Source of the DNA: Pyropia yezoensis
Lineage: Eukaryota > Rhodophyta > Bangiophyceae > Bangiales > Bangiaceae
Length of the DNA: 64,000 bases
Direction of reading: 5' to 3'
NCBI GenBank assembly: GCA_009829735.1
Contig: CM020620.1
Span: 7,456,545-7,520,544, forward strand
Numbering within the stretch: the stretch's first letter is position 1; each line of letters opens with the position of its first letter. Positions 18,857 to 29,666 of the stretch are shown in pieces. Made by a program: the position numbers and the translations under genes. The notes under the pieces were generated by a model. That model made no database searches. It saw nothing but the letters and a program-made list of their open reading frames with translations, and was not told the origin of the DNA.

Positions 18857-21800
18857 ATGAACCGGCCTTCCTGGAATGCACAGCGCGCAGCAACGCTGGC
18901 GCTCTCACTTGAACGCCGCGCTCCCCTCCCCGCCCCCCGCAGCCCCACTCAGCCGCCCGTAGCCGAGCGACGTCGCGACCTCGGCCGGCCCGCCTGCCGC
19001 TTCCCCTTCCCAGCTGTCCCGCCCCTCTCGTACCCCGTCCTCTTGCTCGCTCGCTGGGTGCTGGCCGAAGTGCGCGGCCGCCCGAGGCTTCCGTCTTCCC
19101 ACGGGGCGGACACGATGCCCCCGCCCTTTTCGTCGGCCCGGCCGCCCAAGCGACAGCGCGCGGCGCTGCCCCCCGCCCCCGTCACTCCCCTGCCCGCCAT
19201 CCTTCGGGGCCTCCCGTCGACGCTCCCACGTGGGGTCAACAGTGCTGGTGGGCTGGCCACACCCATCCCTGCGGGCGCGCTTCACCGTCACCAGCATGCC
19301 CAAGCGCATGTCTACCGCTCTGACCGCGGCCTCGCCGCAACGCCGCCGGCAGCGTCCTCGTCGACCCCCTCTGTGCGGGGTGCGGCTTCCTCCCGCCGTT
19401 CAGGGGCGGCGGCAGCGGCGGCAGCAGCAGCAGCGGCTGCGGCGGCGGCCGCGGCGGCGGCCCTTCCTCCCCCCCCTCCCCCCCGTCGGGCCCCCTCCAC
19501 TCATGGGGTCGAGGCCCGCTCCATAACCGCCCGGCTCGCCGCGCGGGAGCGGGGCGGCTCGTCGGTGCGGACGGCACGCCTTGCGTATGAGGCGGTCGTG
19601 CCGTCGCAGACGGCGGTTGGGGTGGCGGCACCGCCGGGGGTGGTCCTCCGCCGCTTCACCCCCGACGGGGGATATCTGGTGGGCTTCACCTCAACCATGG
19701 AGCTTGTTGTCTACAGGGTGACGGGGGGGGGAGGCGGGGGGCGCCACCACGGCCGCGGTGGACGTCGGGGTAGGGGATATGGTAGCGGGGGGGAGTCGCT
19801 GGGAGCCGGCGGCTGGGGAGCCGGCGCTGCCGGCGGCAATGGCGGTGCGGGCAGTGGCGTGGACGGCGGCGTGGCCGTAGAGGCGCCTACGGCCGAGCCG
19901 TGGGAGCGCTGGTTTCGCAAGGCGTACGGAACCCCCATCGCGCCACCCGGCAATCACCTGTGCCGTGACTTTTGCCTCGTCACGCGCGGCGGTGGGCATC
20001 TGCTGCTGGCGTCATGGGCGCCGCCGGCGGCCGCACCCTCGCCGGCGGCCGCGTTGGCCGTCGCCGCCACTGCCGCGGCCATGGCGGCCGCTTCCGCGGC
20101 GGCCACAACGGGGGGAGAGCGGAACGCCGCCGCCGCTGCGGCGGCGGCCCCACTACTGGCGCCGCCAGACTCACCGGGCTCGTCGATTGCGCCGGCGGTG
20201 GTGGCTGCCGCCGCAACGGCCGCCGCCGTTACGGACGCGGCGGGTGCGCGGCTGCGGGGGGCGGGTGGTGTGTCGGCCGCGGCCGCGACGGCGGCTGGTC
20301 GACCCCAATCCCCACCTCGCACGCCGCAGATGAGCGACGGCTCCCCTCGACAGCCCACCACGCCGCCGCCCAACGGGCGCCCGCTTTCCATGCCTGTCCT
20401 GCGTGGCGGTGGCCCTGCATCGCCGTCGACGCCTGCCAACCCCCCCGTGTGGGCGACGCCTCACGGCGGCGGCGGCAGCGGCGGCGGTGGCGACCCCGCG
20501 TCGCCGTCCACCCTCGTCACCCCCGCCTCGTGGGCAACGCCTCGTGGCAGTGGTGGTCCCGCGTCTCCATCAACCCCCCACACCCCCTCCGTGTGGGCAA
20601 CCCCTCGGGGGGCCTTCCCCAGCGGGCGCCCGCGTCCGCCCGCTGGCGCGCGCCTACCGTCGCTGCATCGGCTCGGGGCGGCGGCCGCGGCAGCCGCGGC
20701 GGCTGGTGGGTCTTCGCTTGCGCCGGGGGCAGGTGCGGCCATGGCCGCCCTCGGCGCCGCGCCGGTTACTCCCCCGCCGCCGCCGCCCGCCACGGCGCCG
20801 CCGCCGGCGCCTCACCCGACCGCCGCGCGGTCGCCGCCACCCCTGTTAAATGTGAGCGCTCGGGCACCTCCGGGCCCGACTGGCGTGGCGCCGTCCGTCG
20901 TAGCGGCATCGGCACCCGCGCGGCTTCCCGTCCCCCCCGGTTTGGTGTATGGCCCGCCACTAGGGGCGGGGCGCCACCAGCCCCCCCCCCCGCCGCCGCC
21001 CAGCCCTCCTGCGGGGCTCGCCTCCCCCCCGCTGGCGGCGACTCCCCCCGCAGTGGCCACTCGCAGCGTCCCGCCGCTCGCGCGAGTGTCCCTGCACCTT
21101 GTGCATTTGGCGACGGGGGTGGTGGCGGATACGGTCACCCTTACGGACGACTGGGTGCAGCTTGAGAACCACGCTGGGGTGAGCCTGGTGGGTGACCGTC
21201 TGGCCGTGCTAGGCGTTCGCTCCCAGACGCTCCATCTGCTCCGCATCCGCGAGGGGGATGAGGCTGGCGGGGGGGCCCGGTTCATTCCAGAGGCTGCACT
21301 GGGCGAGCATGCCTATGCTGACGATGCGCTGGTGCTGGAGCGTGCCGAGGCTGCCGAGGCGCGGCACCGTGCGGCGGCTGCAGCCGCCACTGTTGCAACG
21401 GCGGGTGGCAGTGAAGCAGCGGGGGGTGCTCTGGCAGAGTGGCCAGGGGGTGGGGCTCCAGCCGCGGCGGCGGCCACAGCCGGCGGCAGCGTCAGCCGTG
21501 GCCCGCCTTCCATTCCCCGTCGTGTGCCGTCGTCCATGGTCACACCACCGCGGTCGCCCGCGAGCGGCGTCGCGGGGGCCGGCCGCTGGGCAGCCGGCCG
21601 TCGCCCCCCCCCAGGCGCGCCTCGCCGCGGTGGACCTCCGTCGCCGGGGCACTCCCGCCCCGGCATCCCCACCGCGCCCCGTCGGGCGGGGGGCCGGACC
21701 CCCCACGGGGCCGCCGGCCGGCGCCCCCCCCCCCCGTCGCTGGCGCATGGCCTGGCAGCCGCCCCCGAGATTGGCCTGGGTGGCGGCAAGAGCGCCGTCG

Positions 21801-23131
21801 CCCCGCTGTCGGGCCTGATGCACCGGCTGCTGACGTACGTGGCGTGCGAGTATGCGCGGCTGGGGCGGGCGCACGCCTTTCCGGCGGCTGCTTCTGTGTA
21901 TCGCTGCCTTCTGTTGCTGCGTGCGCAGCTGCTGGATGATGGGGAGCACCTGCTGTTGCGGCTGGGCACGGCCGACCGGGGCGGTGGCGGCAGTGGCAGC
22001 GGGGGTGGCGGCGGCAGAGGGGGTGGCAGTGGTGGCGGCGGCGGCAGCGGCGGTGCTGCCGCTGCCGCCGCCCGCGTGGCCTTTTTTGCCGTCTATGCCA
22101 TCCGGCGGGCGGCATTTGTGGCCGTCCTCGACGCCCGCTCCCCGGGGCTGTGGCGGCTGTATGAGCGTCACCGGCGGCTCTTTTTGGGTGACCCGGCCTA
22201 TGCAGGGTGGGTGCGTCTGCCACCGACGGGCGGGCCGCGCCGGGGGGGGGATACCGAGGGGGGGGGGGGCAGCGGAATCGGCAACCCGTCTATGGTCGCC
22301 GCCGCCGCGTCGACCGGGGCGGCCGGTGGGGCGGGCATCGGCAGTGGCGGCGGTGGTGCCGCGGCCGGGAGTGCCGTCGCGGGCGCAGGTGGCGGTGGCG
22401 GTAGTAGCGGCGGCGGCGGAGGCACCCCTTCCACCAACACTGCTGCCGCTTCCGCCGCGGCTGATCACAGCCACCGCGCGCGGTCCGTGGTGCTCGCGCA
22501 CCTGCCCACCCCCCCACAGACTCGGTCCCCCAGCCCCTACCTGGACCGGTCGGTCTTTACGTGGGACGAGTCCCGGACGCCCGCCCTCGACGGTTGCCGC
22601 CCCGTCCCCCTCCCCGAGTACCCGGTGGTCAAGTTTGCGTCAGCCCGTCACCACGGCCTTCGCTTCCGGCTGACACCAGGGCGGGGCGGGGGGGGGCGGC
22701 CGCCTCCGCCGCCGGGGCCACGGTGGGGGTGGTTTGTAGGGCCAGGCGTCGGGGGAGGTGCCGCCGCTGCTGCTGGTGGCGGCGGTGGTATTACCGCCGC
22801 CGCCGCGGCTGCTGCCGCCGAGCATGGCGCGGGCGCGACGGGCGCGGCTGCCGCTGCGGGCGGCGGCGCTCCCCCCGCCGCCGCCGGTGGGGGTGGTGGT
22901 GGCGGCGGTGGTGGCGGCGGTGGTGGCGGCGGCGGTGGCGGCGGCGGTGGCGGCGGCGTTGGCCCCGCCGGCCTCCAGTTTCTCCTCCCCCTCCCGCCGC
23001 CCGCACGGCTGGCCGGGAGGGTGGGTGTCAAGCGGAGCGGTCTCTTCCTCTTCCACCCGTACCTGCCGCTTGTGGTGAGCGTCGTGTTGTCCCCGCTGAG
23101 CGCGCCGGTCGTCAATGTACACTATCGCTGA
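18857..23131 (+). CDS. DET1: DET1 homologue, massively expanded
   Basis: Adaptor of the CUL4-DDB1-COP10-DET1 ubiquitin-ligase complex, a nuclear repressor of light signalling in plants. 1424 residues against about 540 in plants and animals. DET1 blocks appear in the right order: AVVPSQTAVGV...RRFTPDGGYLVGF...ELVVYR (about 240-288); GNHLCRDFCLV (about 362-375); VSLHLVHLATGVV and GVRSQTLHLLRI (about 743-800); MHRLLTYVACEY...AQLLDDGEHLLLRLG and VAFFAVYAIRR (about 990-1085); PYLDRSVFTWDES and VVKFASARHHGLRFRL (about 1227-1270); and the C-terminus LFLFHPYLPLVVSVV...VVNVHYR. Between them lie long Ala-, Pro- and Gly-rich inserts, among them poly-Ala near 195 and a poly-Gly run near 1350-1370. The inserts are in frame without stops. 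Alternative start M87 at 19115 (MPPPFSSARPPKRQR, possible nuclear signal). No intron is needed. Confidence 0.88.
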   Translation: MNRPSWNAQRAATLALSLERRAPLPAPRSPTQPPVAERRRDLGRPACRFPFPAVPPLSYPVLLLARWVLAEVRGRPRLPSSHGADTMPPPFSSARPPKRQRAALPPAPVTPLPAILRGLPSTLPRGVNSAGGLATPIPAGALHRHQHAQAHVYRSDRGLAATPPAASSSTPSVRGAASSRRSGAAAAAAAAAAAAAAAAAAALPPPPPPRRAPSTHGVEARSITARLAARERGGSSVRTARLAYEAVVPSQTAVGVAAPPGVVLRRFTPDGGYLVGFTSTMELVVYRVTGGGGGGRHHGRGGRRGRGYGSGGESLGAGGWGAGAAGGNGGAGSGVDGGVAVEAPTAEPWERWFRKAYGTPIAPPGNHLCRDFCLVTRGGGHLLLASWAPPAAAPSPAAALAVAATAAAMAAASAAATTGGERNAAAAAAAAPLLAPPDSPGSSIAPAVVAAAATAAAVTDAAGARLRGAGGVSAAAATAAGRPQSPPRTPQMSDGSPRQPTTPPPNGRPLSMPVLRGGGPASPSTPANPPVWATPHGGGGSGGGGDPASPSTLVTPASWATPRGSGGPASPSTPHTPSVWATPRGAFPSGRPRPPAGARLPSLHRLGAAAAAAAAAGGSSLAPGAGAAMAALGAAPVTPPPPPPATAPPPAPHPTAARSPPPLLNVSARAPPGPTGVAPSVVAASAPARLPVPPGLVYGPPLGAGRHQPPPPPPPSPPAGLASPPLAATPPAVATRSVPPLARVSLHLVHLATGVVADTVTLTDDWVQLENHAGVSLVGDRLAVLGVRSQTLHLLRIREGDEAGGGARFIPEAALGEHAYADDALVLERAEAAEARHRAAAAAATVATAGGSEAAGGALAEWPGGGAPAAAAATAGGSVSRGPPSIPRRVPSSMVTPPRSPASGVAGAGRWAAGRRPPPGAPRRGGPPSPGHSRPGIPTAPRRAGGRTPHGAAGRRPPPPSLAHGLAAAPEIGLGGGKSAVAPLSGLMHRLLTYVACEYARLGRAHAFPAAASVYRCLLLLRAQLLDDGEHLLLRLGTADRGGGGSGSGGGGGRGGGSGGGGGSGGAAAAAARVAFFAVYAIRRAAFVAVLDARSPGLWRLYERHRRLFLGDPAYAGWVRLPPTGGPRRGGDTEGGGGSGIGNPSMVAAAASTGAAGGAGIGSGGGGAAAGSAVAGAGGGGGSSGGGGGTPSTNTAAASAAADHSHRARSVVLAHLPTPPQTRSPSPYLDRSVFTWDESRTPALDGCRPVPLPEYPVVKFASARHHGLRFRLTPGRGGGGRPPPPPGPRWGWFVGPGVGGGAAAAAGGGGGITAAAAAAAAEHGAGATGAAAAAGGGAPPAAAGGGGGGGGGGGGGGGGGGGGGGGGVGPAGLQFLLPLPPPARLAGRVGVKRSGLFLFHPYLPLVVSVVLSPLSAPVVNVHYR

Positions 23132-24289
23132 GGAGCCAAAGGCGGGGAAGGCGGGGGGTGGGAGGGTGGCGGGGGAGGGGATGACGGGCGGTGCCACCGA
23201 CGCCATTGGCGGTGTGGTGGGTGGTTGACGGGCGCGGTTGACGGGCGTGGCGGGTGGGGTGGGGGGGGAGGGGTGGGGGGTGATCCCCAATGCCGTGTGG
23301 CCGCGCACGCCGCACGCGTTGCGCCGACACTCGGCCACGCCGTCCACTTGTTATCTTCCGAGCGAATTGCCGCGCCTCGCCCGATCGCGCGGCGGGGCGG
23401 GTACGGGCGGCTCGGGGGTGGGGGCTGGCGTCGCCACCGGCGGCCGACGGCCGCCACCCCGCCGCGCGTCCGAGCGGTGCGCGCAGCTGGCTGGTCCCTC
23501 CCGCCTTCCCCCCCCCCGTCTCCCCAGCAGGCGGGCGTGGCTCGCTGGTGGCAGCCTAGCAGTGTGTGTGTGTGTGGGTAGGGGGGATGCGACCAAAGAT
23601 GAGAGCGGCGGCACCGCCATGAGGAGTCATCCTTGGGTGCGCCCATTCCAAACGGCGCCCGTACAGTACGTCGAATCGGCGTCAGGGCCGCCTGTCTTGT
23701 GTGCGAAAGGCCCATGCAGCGCCCCCCCCCCCCCCCCCTTCCCCCCCATCCCCCCGCCGCTTGCCCTATCAAGCCTACCCCCCTCCTTGTCAGGATGATG
23801 GGATGAGGAAGAGCTGGCTAGTTGCTGGATGTCTTTGGGTCCTTAGTGCCAATGCCCCGCGCGTCGGGGGGGGGGGGTCTGCCCGTCGACAAGCTGCCCG
23901 TGGTCCCGCTCCCCTCGGGTCACGTGACCACCCGTGGAGTGGGAGGGCGCTGTGGGCGACATCCCCGCCACGGGCGGGAGGGGGGGGTTGGTTGTCTGGC
24001 GTCGGGGACGCCGGCGCTGGGCCCCTCCTGGGCGTCACTGTTCCCGGTATGTACGACCGTGGGCGCGCGAGGTGCTGGACGCGGTCGAGTGTATCACTAA
24101 AGGTCTATTCCATATAGCTAGCTAGTCACCTGAGATGACCCGACTTCTCGCCTCCCGCATCCCTCAGTACGTGCCGGGAGCGATCACTTTACGTTTTTTA
24201 TGGAGTACAGTACTCATAGGCACGAGATAGCGCCATTTTCTTGTATTTTCAAGGATGGTCTCATGCGCTCAAAAAGATGTCACTCTGTT
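23132..24289. other. Intergenic region downstream of DET1
   Basis: Extremely G/C-rich with simple-sequence tracts, including a TG run near 23560-23577 and a C17 run at 23722-23738. From about 24100 the composition turns A/T-richer as the retrotransposon nest begins. No supportable gene. Confidence 0.5.
23722..23738. repeat. Homopolymer C tract (17 nt)
   Basis: Uninterrupted C run followed by further C-rich sequence. Its length is likely to be unreliable in sequencing. Confidence 0.9.
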
Positions 24290-25101
24290 TGTAGCCAAGA
24301 CAGCGGTGTGACTCTTTCGTAAAAATCGGCACCTCCTCCGTTTTTCTCACTTTTGAGCTTCTTCTACGCGGTGCATTGTGCTTTAGCACTCTAGAGGTCC
24401 AGGACGAGCTTTTTGTCCCCTGTTCCACGCTATATTGCTTCCTCGCCGTGACAGAGAAGAACAGAGGTTGTTGTTCCTGACCGCCGATCGGACGTAAAAT
24501 TCGGATACGGGGGCTACCTTAGAAGTACAATGACATAAAACAAAAGTAACTTGGACTGAACTATGTCAGGCTGAAGCGCAGCCAGACATGCCTCTTCCCT
24601 TCACCCCAACCCATCACTGCTTGCACCGCCGTTGCACCTGGCACTCTCCCCTACCACCTCCCTCCCCCCAACGCCCCGCGCGCGCTCAGGCTCGGCTTGC
24701 CACTATGTCGCCCTCGAGCTAGATTGCTTCTGGTGGTGGTGTAGCACAATAGGGAACCGCTGCACGTCCACTCTCAGGGAACACTCACCAAGGGGGATCG
24801 GCACCAACGTCACCGGGAGGCCAAGGTTGCTGTCCTTGGAGCGCAAGCCACGGGACCAAGATGGGAGCCCAAATGGGAGGGGTTTGTTGCTCTACCTTGG
24901 CCGGCGGTGGATTCGCCGCCGGCCCCCTCTTTATAAACCCTCGGAGACACTACTAACTACCCTCCACCCCAAGATGCAAATCCCTCTGGTCATACGTAAC
25001 TTATAGATACCGTGACCAATACGGACTCCCAAATTGAAAGTTAAAGGCTAGAAGTAGTCCCCCTATATTAGGGTCACAATACGGTCATCCATATTGCTAC
25101 A
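24290..25101 (-). repeat. 3' LTR of element B (left end inferred)
   Basis: The right end is clear: GCTACA at 25096-25101 directly abuts a purine tract (minus strand TAAGGGGGGGATA). The left end is set at 24290 because TGTAGC there is the exact inverted complement of GCTACA, as LTR ends should be. The partner LTR is not in the window, so this end is not confirmed. 812 bp. Confidence 0.55.
24932..24937 (+). promoter_or_regulatory. TATA box in LTR of B pointing toward the antisense ORF
   Basis: TATAAA on the plus strand, 753 nt before the ATG of B's opposite-strand ORF. Element A has a TATAAAA 750 nt before the corresponding ATG. Proposed role in transcribing that ORF is inference. Confidence 0.4.
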
Positions 25102-25114
25102 TATCCCCCCCTTA
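25102..25114 (-). promoter_or_regulatory. Polypurine tract of element B
   Basis: Read on the minus strand TAAGGGGGGGATA, immediately before the 3' LTR, the usual place for priming of second-strand DNA synthesis. Confidence 0.65.
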
Positions 25115-25684
25115 GATTCGGCCCGTCCTCGGGTCGAGTTGCATTCGGGTTTCCGAATGTAAGCGGGTCGCGCGACTGTTTACCAGTCGGGTGGGGCTTT
25201 GCGCCCTGTCGCGGCAGACACCCCTTTGCGGGGTTGTCTGAGGGGGGTGCCCCCCTTCGTGTGGTACACACACGATCGTTTTCCGGACCGTTGAATTCCC
25301 GATGCGGGCTTTCGTGTCCCGACCCCCTCTCCGGGGGGTGGTGCAAGCGGATCCGCCACCAGGCGTCTGGTGGTAGGGGGGCCCCTCTCGTGGGGACGAG
25401 TGAGTGGGGGCGGGGGCTGCCCGCGTTTCGCGGGGGCGGTTGTGGGGTGACCCCCCTTGATTACCCCGTGAGGAGGCGTGGCCCTGACCCAGGTTCCTGG
25501 GTGGAGCGACCTCGTAGCTCGGTTGGCGCGGGTCGTCCCGCGTTGCCGTATCACCCGTGCCGGGCTGTGTGGTTATAAGCGCGGGTGCCCGCGCTTCCCT
25601 GGCTCGTCCCTGTGCATTACCCGTACCGGGTCGAGCCGGCTGCGGCTTCTTGGCACGGGGAACCCCTGCCACCCCAGATCCACC

Positions 25685-27221
25685 ATGTCGGACCCCCAGG
25701 TGCCCGGGGGCACGGAAGACCTCCTGCTCAACCAGCCGAATGCTGTCCGTGTGGAGCATCGTTGGATACTGAGTCAGCCGGACAACCGGCATGCCCAGCT
25801 CTGGCGCACCCCGGTCGGGCGGGGTGACGTATTCCTCAACCCCACGTTCGGGGTATGCGACTTGGTTGCTCCCGCGTTGCCGCGGGACGTTGACTACCCG
25901 GCTAGTGCTCGGGGGGTTGCGGCCTCTGTGACCCCTGTTGCGTTCGGGCACACCGTGCCCGATACCGGCCGGTATCCCGGGTTCGAGTATTTCCCGGGGG
26001 TATCCCAGTATTTGACGTTGACGGCGCCGTACCCACCCATGGCGGGGCTGAAGTCGGCGTCGAGCTGGCGTCGCAACCATGGTGTCATGGCGGATGCGTT
26101 CCGCACCGATATAACGTGTGCGTTGCGGACCGGTAACGGTCGCGCGCCGGTGTACACTCCAGTGCGCCCGCCTGTATGGCAGGAGGGGTGGGAATCCGCC
26201 CCGGCTTTCCGGTTTGAAACCGGCTCGTGCCTCCGATACTTCGGAAGTGTATTGGCCTCTCGGCCTGTCCACCCGTTGCAGGGGATCTTCACTCTCGAGG
26301 CTACCCTCGGGCAGGCTTCCTCCTTCCTGTTGTCTGTCCGTCGGCAGGGGCGGCTGTTTCATCTTCCAAAGGGTGTCCGTCGGCATATTGGGGAGCTGGG
26401 CGTTGACGCCATTGCTGCCAAGACGGGGTTGGCCCGTGAGTTCGAGGCCCTCTTGGCCGTTCAAGATGCCGTGAACTGGGCGGACGTGTTGAACCTACCC
26501 CCGTACCGGGATCCACAGGCTGGGGCTGCCCCCTTGCCTCGTCACTCGTTGCGCATCCGGCGCACTCAGCCGGGTGAGCCCAGTTGCCGTGGGTGGGCGT
26601 CCACCGAGGCTGTTCCTGACCTGGGAATTCCCATGGTTATGCATGACCCTCTTCAGGTCACAGCCCCGTGCTTCGGTAACCGGATACCGGCGGGGGCTGG
26701 CCGTCGTCCCCAAGAGTGGGACTCTACGGGCGGGGAGCGTGATGTGTCCCGTCGTCGGGGGGAGTCCCGCCGGGGTTTACGGTGGAGCCCCTTCCATGGG
26801 ATCATACCGTGCTTCGTATCGGGCGGCACCGGATCCGGTGGTAGCCGCATCGGCTTCTGTGGCTCCTCTGGCCGCGCCGGAGTCTCCTTCCTTCCCTGTC
26901 ATGCCGGACGGGGGTCCCCGTCTATGGTATTAGGGCGTTGACGCCCTCATTACCCGCGAGCGGCGGGAGGGTCTCTCTGTTAGCTGGGGGGACATCCCCC
27001 CAGGTGCTGCGCTGCTTGGCACCGCGCGCTGCTTCGGTGGGGTGCTGGACCGCATCCAGATAGCTCTGGAGGAAGTGGAGGCTGGTCCCAGCACTCTCGT
27101 GGAGTTATGCACTGAGGTAACTCAGCCGATTGACCGTCGCGAGATGGCCGACCGGTGGAGTATGGAGGTGTACGCGTCTACCCGTGAGTGGCCTCCTTCG
27201 GGCAGCGGGGGTACCCCCTGA
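25685..27221 (+). pseudogene. Opposite-strand ORF of element B (broken)
   Basis: Convergent with B's pol, starting CACCATGTCGG (good start context). Frame one runs MSDPQVPGGTEDLLL to roughly 26600. A shift of one base leads to the frame that continues with a Pro/Ala-rich linker, meets TAG at 26931-26933, and then reads GVDALITRERREGLSVSWGD...LGTARCFGGVLDRIQ to TGA at 27219-27221. The last part lines up with the C-terminus of A's counterpart (LGTYASVLNNVVDRV), and the overall plan (N-terminal folded region, Pro/Ala linker, short C-terminal region) is the same. No known domain recognised. Confidence 0.6.
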
Positions 27222-27670
27222 AGAGTGCTGTTGCTATGAGGGAGAGGGACCCGGTGACCCTTTTGGTGGCCGGGTAGTAGTTAGTATAAACTCATTTCCC
27301 GCTGGGGCGTTTGCATGATTCTGATGGCTGCCTTCGGGGAGTACCCCGTCTGCCTTAGCAGTGGCTTGCCTTGGTTTTTCTTGCGCCCCCAACCCATCCT
27401 GGTTGGGTAATACTCGTGAAGGTCAACCTTCCTCGGTCCGTCACTCGCCCCATGGATGAAGGTTTACCTTGGTGTAAGCCTCAGGTTTTTTTGAAATTAT
27501 CGGAGTTTTTCATCTCCTTCAAGGAAAATTGGTTAAAGTCAGTTGCCCACTTAGTTTGCCTAAGTCCGCTCCGCCTTGGTGAACCTAAGTCTTGCCGAGT
27601 CCATGTGCCACCCTACTTGGCAGGTATAAGCCTCACCCCCCAACAGCCGAAGTCGTTGTCGGTTGGGTTG
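27222..27670. other. Untranslated region between convergent ORFs of B
   Basis: About 450 bp separating the end of the opposite-strand ORF from the end of pol; A has a comparable 150-350 bp spacer. Nothing coding seen. Confidence 0.5.
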
Positions 27671-29082
27671 TTACAGTAGGCGTCGTCGCCTCATGTAAGG
27701 CATGAGAAGTTGGCGGGGTATATTCGCCGCCTGTTCCCAGATGGGTGAGTCGTATCCGACCCACATCACCTTGACGTACCAGGGTCCTGGTAGGTCCGGG
27801 TCGGTGTGTCCGATCACGCTCTCTACTTGGAATGGAATCCCATCCGGCCCCACCGGGTCATCTGACCGGTGGGTAGTAAGAGCTTCATGTAGCAAACCAG
27901 CCGGTACCGGCTGAGGCTGTTCCGGCCTCGGAGCAGGTGTCACATCATTGAGATTGATGCGTTGTATCTCCGTATCGGAGCGCAGGATGATAGAGTGATC
28001 ATCTCTGTGTAGGACCTGGTACGGTCCCTTGACCGGTTGCACAAGCTTGTTCCCTCGGAACTTCTGGTGTCTGATATAGACCCAGTCACCTGTTTCCAGG
28101 GTTGCGTTGCGTACCCTTAGTCGGGCGTCGAAGTTCTCCTTGTAACGAAGTTGTGTACGGTCAAGGGCACCCTTAAGATTAGGTATCATCCACGATAGCT
28201 TGGCCAACCAAGCTAAGTGGATTCGTTCGGCCGGTCGGCCCTTCGGTATGTCATACCGAGTGCATCTGCCCGGTGGCAGCGTCAGGTCACCAACGCCCAT
28301 CGGCATGACCCACTCCAGTGGTGCAATGTTCGTGTTCCGGCGGGGCCTGGCATTGTATGCCACGGTCAATACGGACAGAAGCCTGTCCCACGTGTTCGTG
28401 TGTTCCGCCAGGTAGCGTTGGAGCATGTTGAGGATGGTGCGGTTGAACCGCTCCACCTGCCCGTTGGATTGCGGGTGGTAGTCGGGTGCCCGACGTGGTT
28501 CGATACCGAGCATTCCCATGACCTTAGTGCAGAATGCTGACGTAAGGTTTGATCCGTTATCGGAGAGGAGTTGCTTCATTCCTCCGTAAGCACTGATTCA
28601 GTGGTCAACCACTGCGTTCATGATCGTATATGCCGTATCATTCGGAGTGGTTACTGCTCGTGACAGTTTGGTAAAGCGGTCCGACATAACCAGGATGTAC
28701 CTGTTCCCTTCTTCCGTTACCTGACGTGGCCCGAATACGTCGATAGCGACTTTCTCGTTGGGCCCATCGGGTGGGAAGAGTTGCTTAGCGGATGCCCGCC
28801 TATGAAGATTCATACGATTCCGTGCGCACGGGTGGCATCCCCGCACGTGGTCGACTACGTCGACGGCCATTGCTGGCCAGTAGAAGAACCTTCGCATTGC
28901 TGCGAACATGCGTGAACCCCCCGGGTGCCCGGCTGTCGGGTTCTCATGTTCTCGTTGCATGACGGCTTGTTGTAAGGACACGGGAACCACGCCTTGATGA
29001 GGTCCATCGGCGGGTGCCCGCCGGTATATGAGTCCTTGTTCATTCTCGGAAAAGATGCCGGCCGTGCCGGCCGGGAGGTTAG
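27671..29082 (-). pseudogene. Element B pol, integrase part with chromodomain-like end
   Basis: Continues, in frame, the pol frame that ends at 45699 on the other side of element A. Shows the integrase zinc-binding region (HENPTAGHPGGSRMF...CHPCARNR), the catalytic core (VAIDVFGPRQV, LLSDNGSNLTSAF, NGQVERFNRTI) with all three acidic residues, and a C-terminal chromodomain-like block (VESVIGHTDPDLPGPWYVKV...WVGYDSPIWEQA). A TGA at 28598-28600 stands where family members have Trp (VVDH-W-ISAYGG), so the integrase is truncated. Confidence 0.88.
29078..29082. repeat. Target-site duplication of element A, left copy
   Basis: GTTAG next to the LTR start TGTGG; repeated at 45699-45703 after the right LTR. 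Confidence 0.92.
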
Positions 29083-29653
29083 TGTGGTATAAAACTCGAT
29101 CCTCTCAGACACGTGTCAATATCCCTCGGGGGAAAGGGACAGGTAACACAGAAAGGGGAACTACGAGAATGGTATGCCTGTTGCCTCACGTGCCTGCTCG
29201 CAGAGCAAACAGATACGCACGGTAGTGCACACGGGGAAGAGGAAAGCAAACGCGCAGTTGTCTTTTTCCTGAGGGCGCGGGCCAAGGGCGCCTCGCTGTC
29301 CCTCTTAACGTGCATCTGGGGGAGCCTCGGCACGTTGGCCAGGTAGCCCCCCCATAACCCCGAGTGGCCCCGACCCGAGTCTAACCTCGTCAGGTCGGGG
29401 GCCACTATCACTACTAATTCTATTCCCACTCACTAATCTCACACTCAAATTCTCTCAAATCAAGTCCCTCACAAGTATGCAAAAACCCATCAGCAATCCC
29501 TCTTTCACGTGTGGATAGCGTAGTCCACCGCATCCCAGTGCCGGGCACGGGCCACGGCCGCCAACCATCACCACACGGCGGGCGTGTTCTGGCACCTGGT
29601 GCCCTCTGGTTGTAGTCCCGGGTCGGCGCCAAGTCGGGGCCAGGGATGCTACA
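29083..29653 (-). repeat. 3' LTR of element A
   Basis: 571 bp, TGTGGTATAAAAC...GATGCTACA on the plus strand. Matches the right LTR throughout, apart from the region around 29131-29136, 29178 and 29415. Confidence 0.95.
29088..29094 (+). promoter_or_regulatory. TATA box in LTR of A pointing toward the antisense ORF
   Basis: TATAAAA on the plus strand at the outer edge of the LTR, too close to the sense 3' end of the LTR to serve gag-pol. It is 750 nt before the ATG at 29838. Role inferred. Confidence 0.4.
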
Positions 29654-29666
29654 TAGCTCCCTCCCT
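29654..29666 (-). promoter_or_regulatory. Polypurine tract of element A
   Basis: Minus strand AGGGAGGGAGCTA directly before the 3' LTR. Confidence 0.65.
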
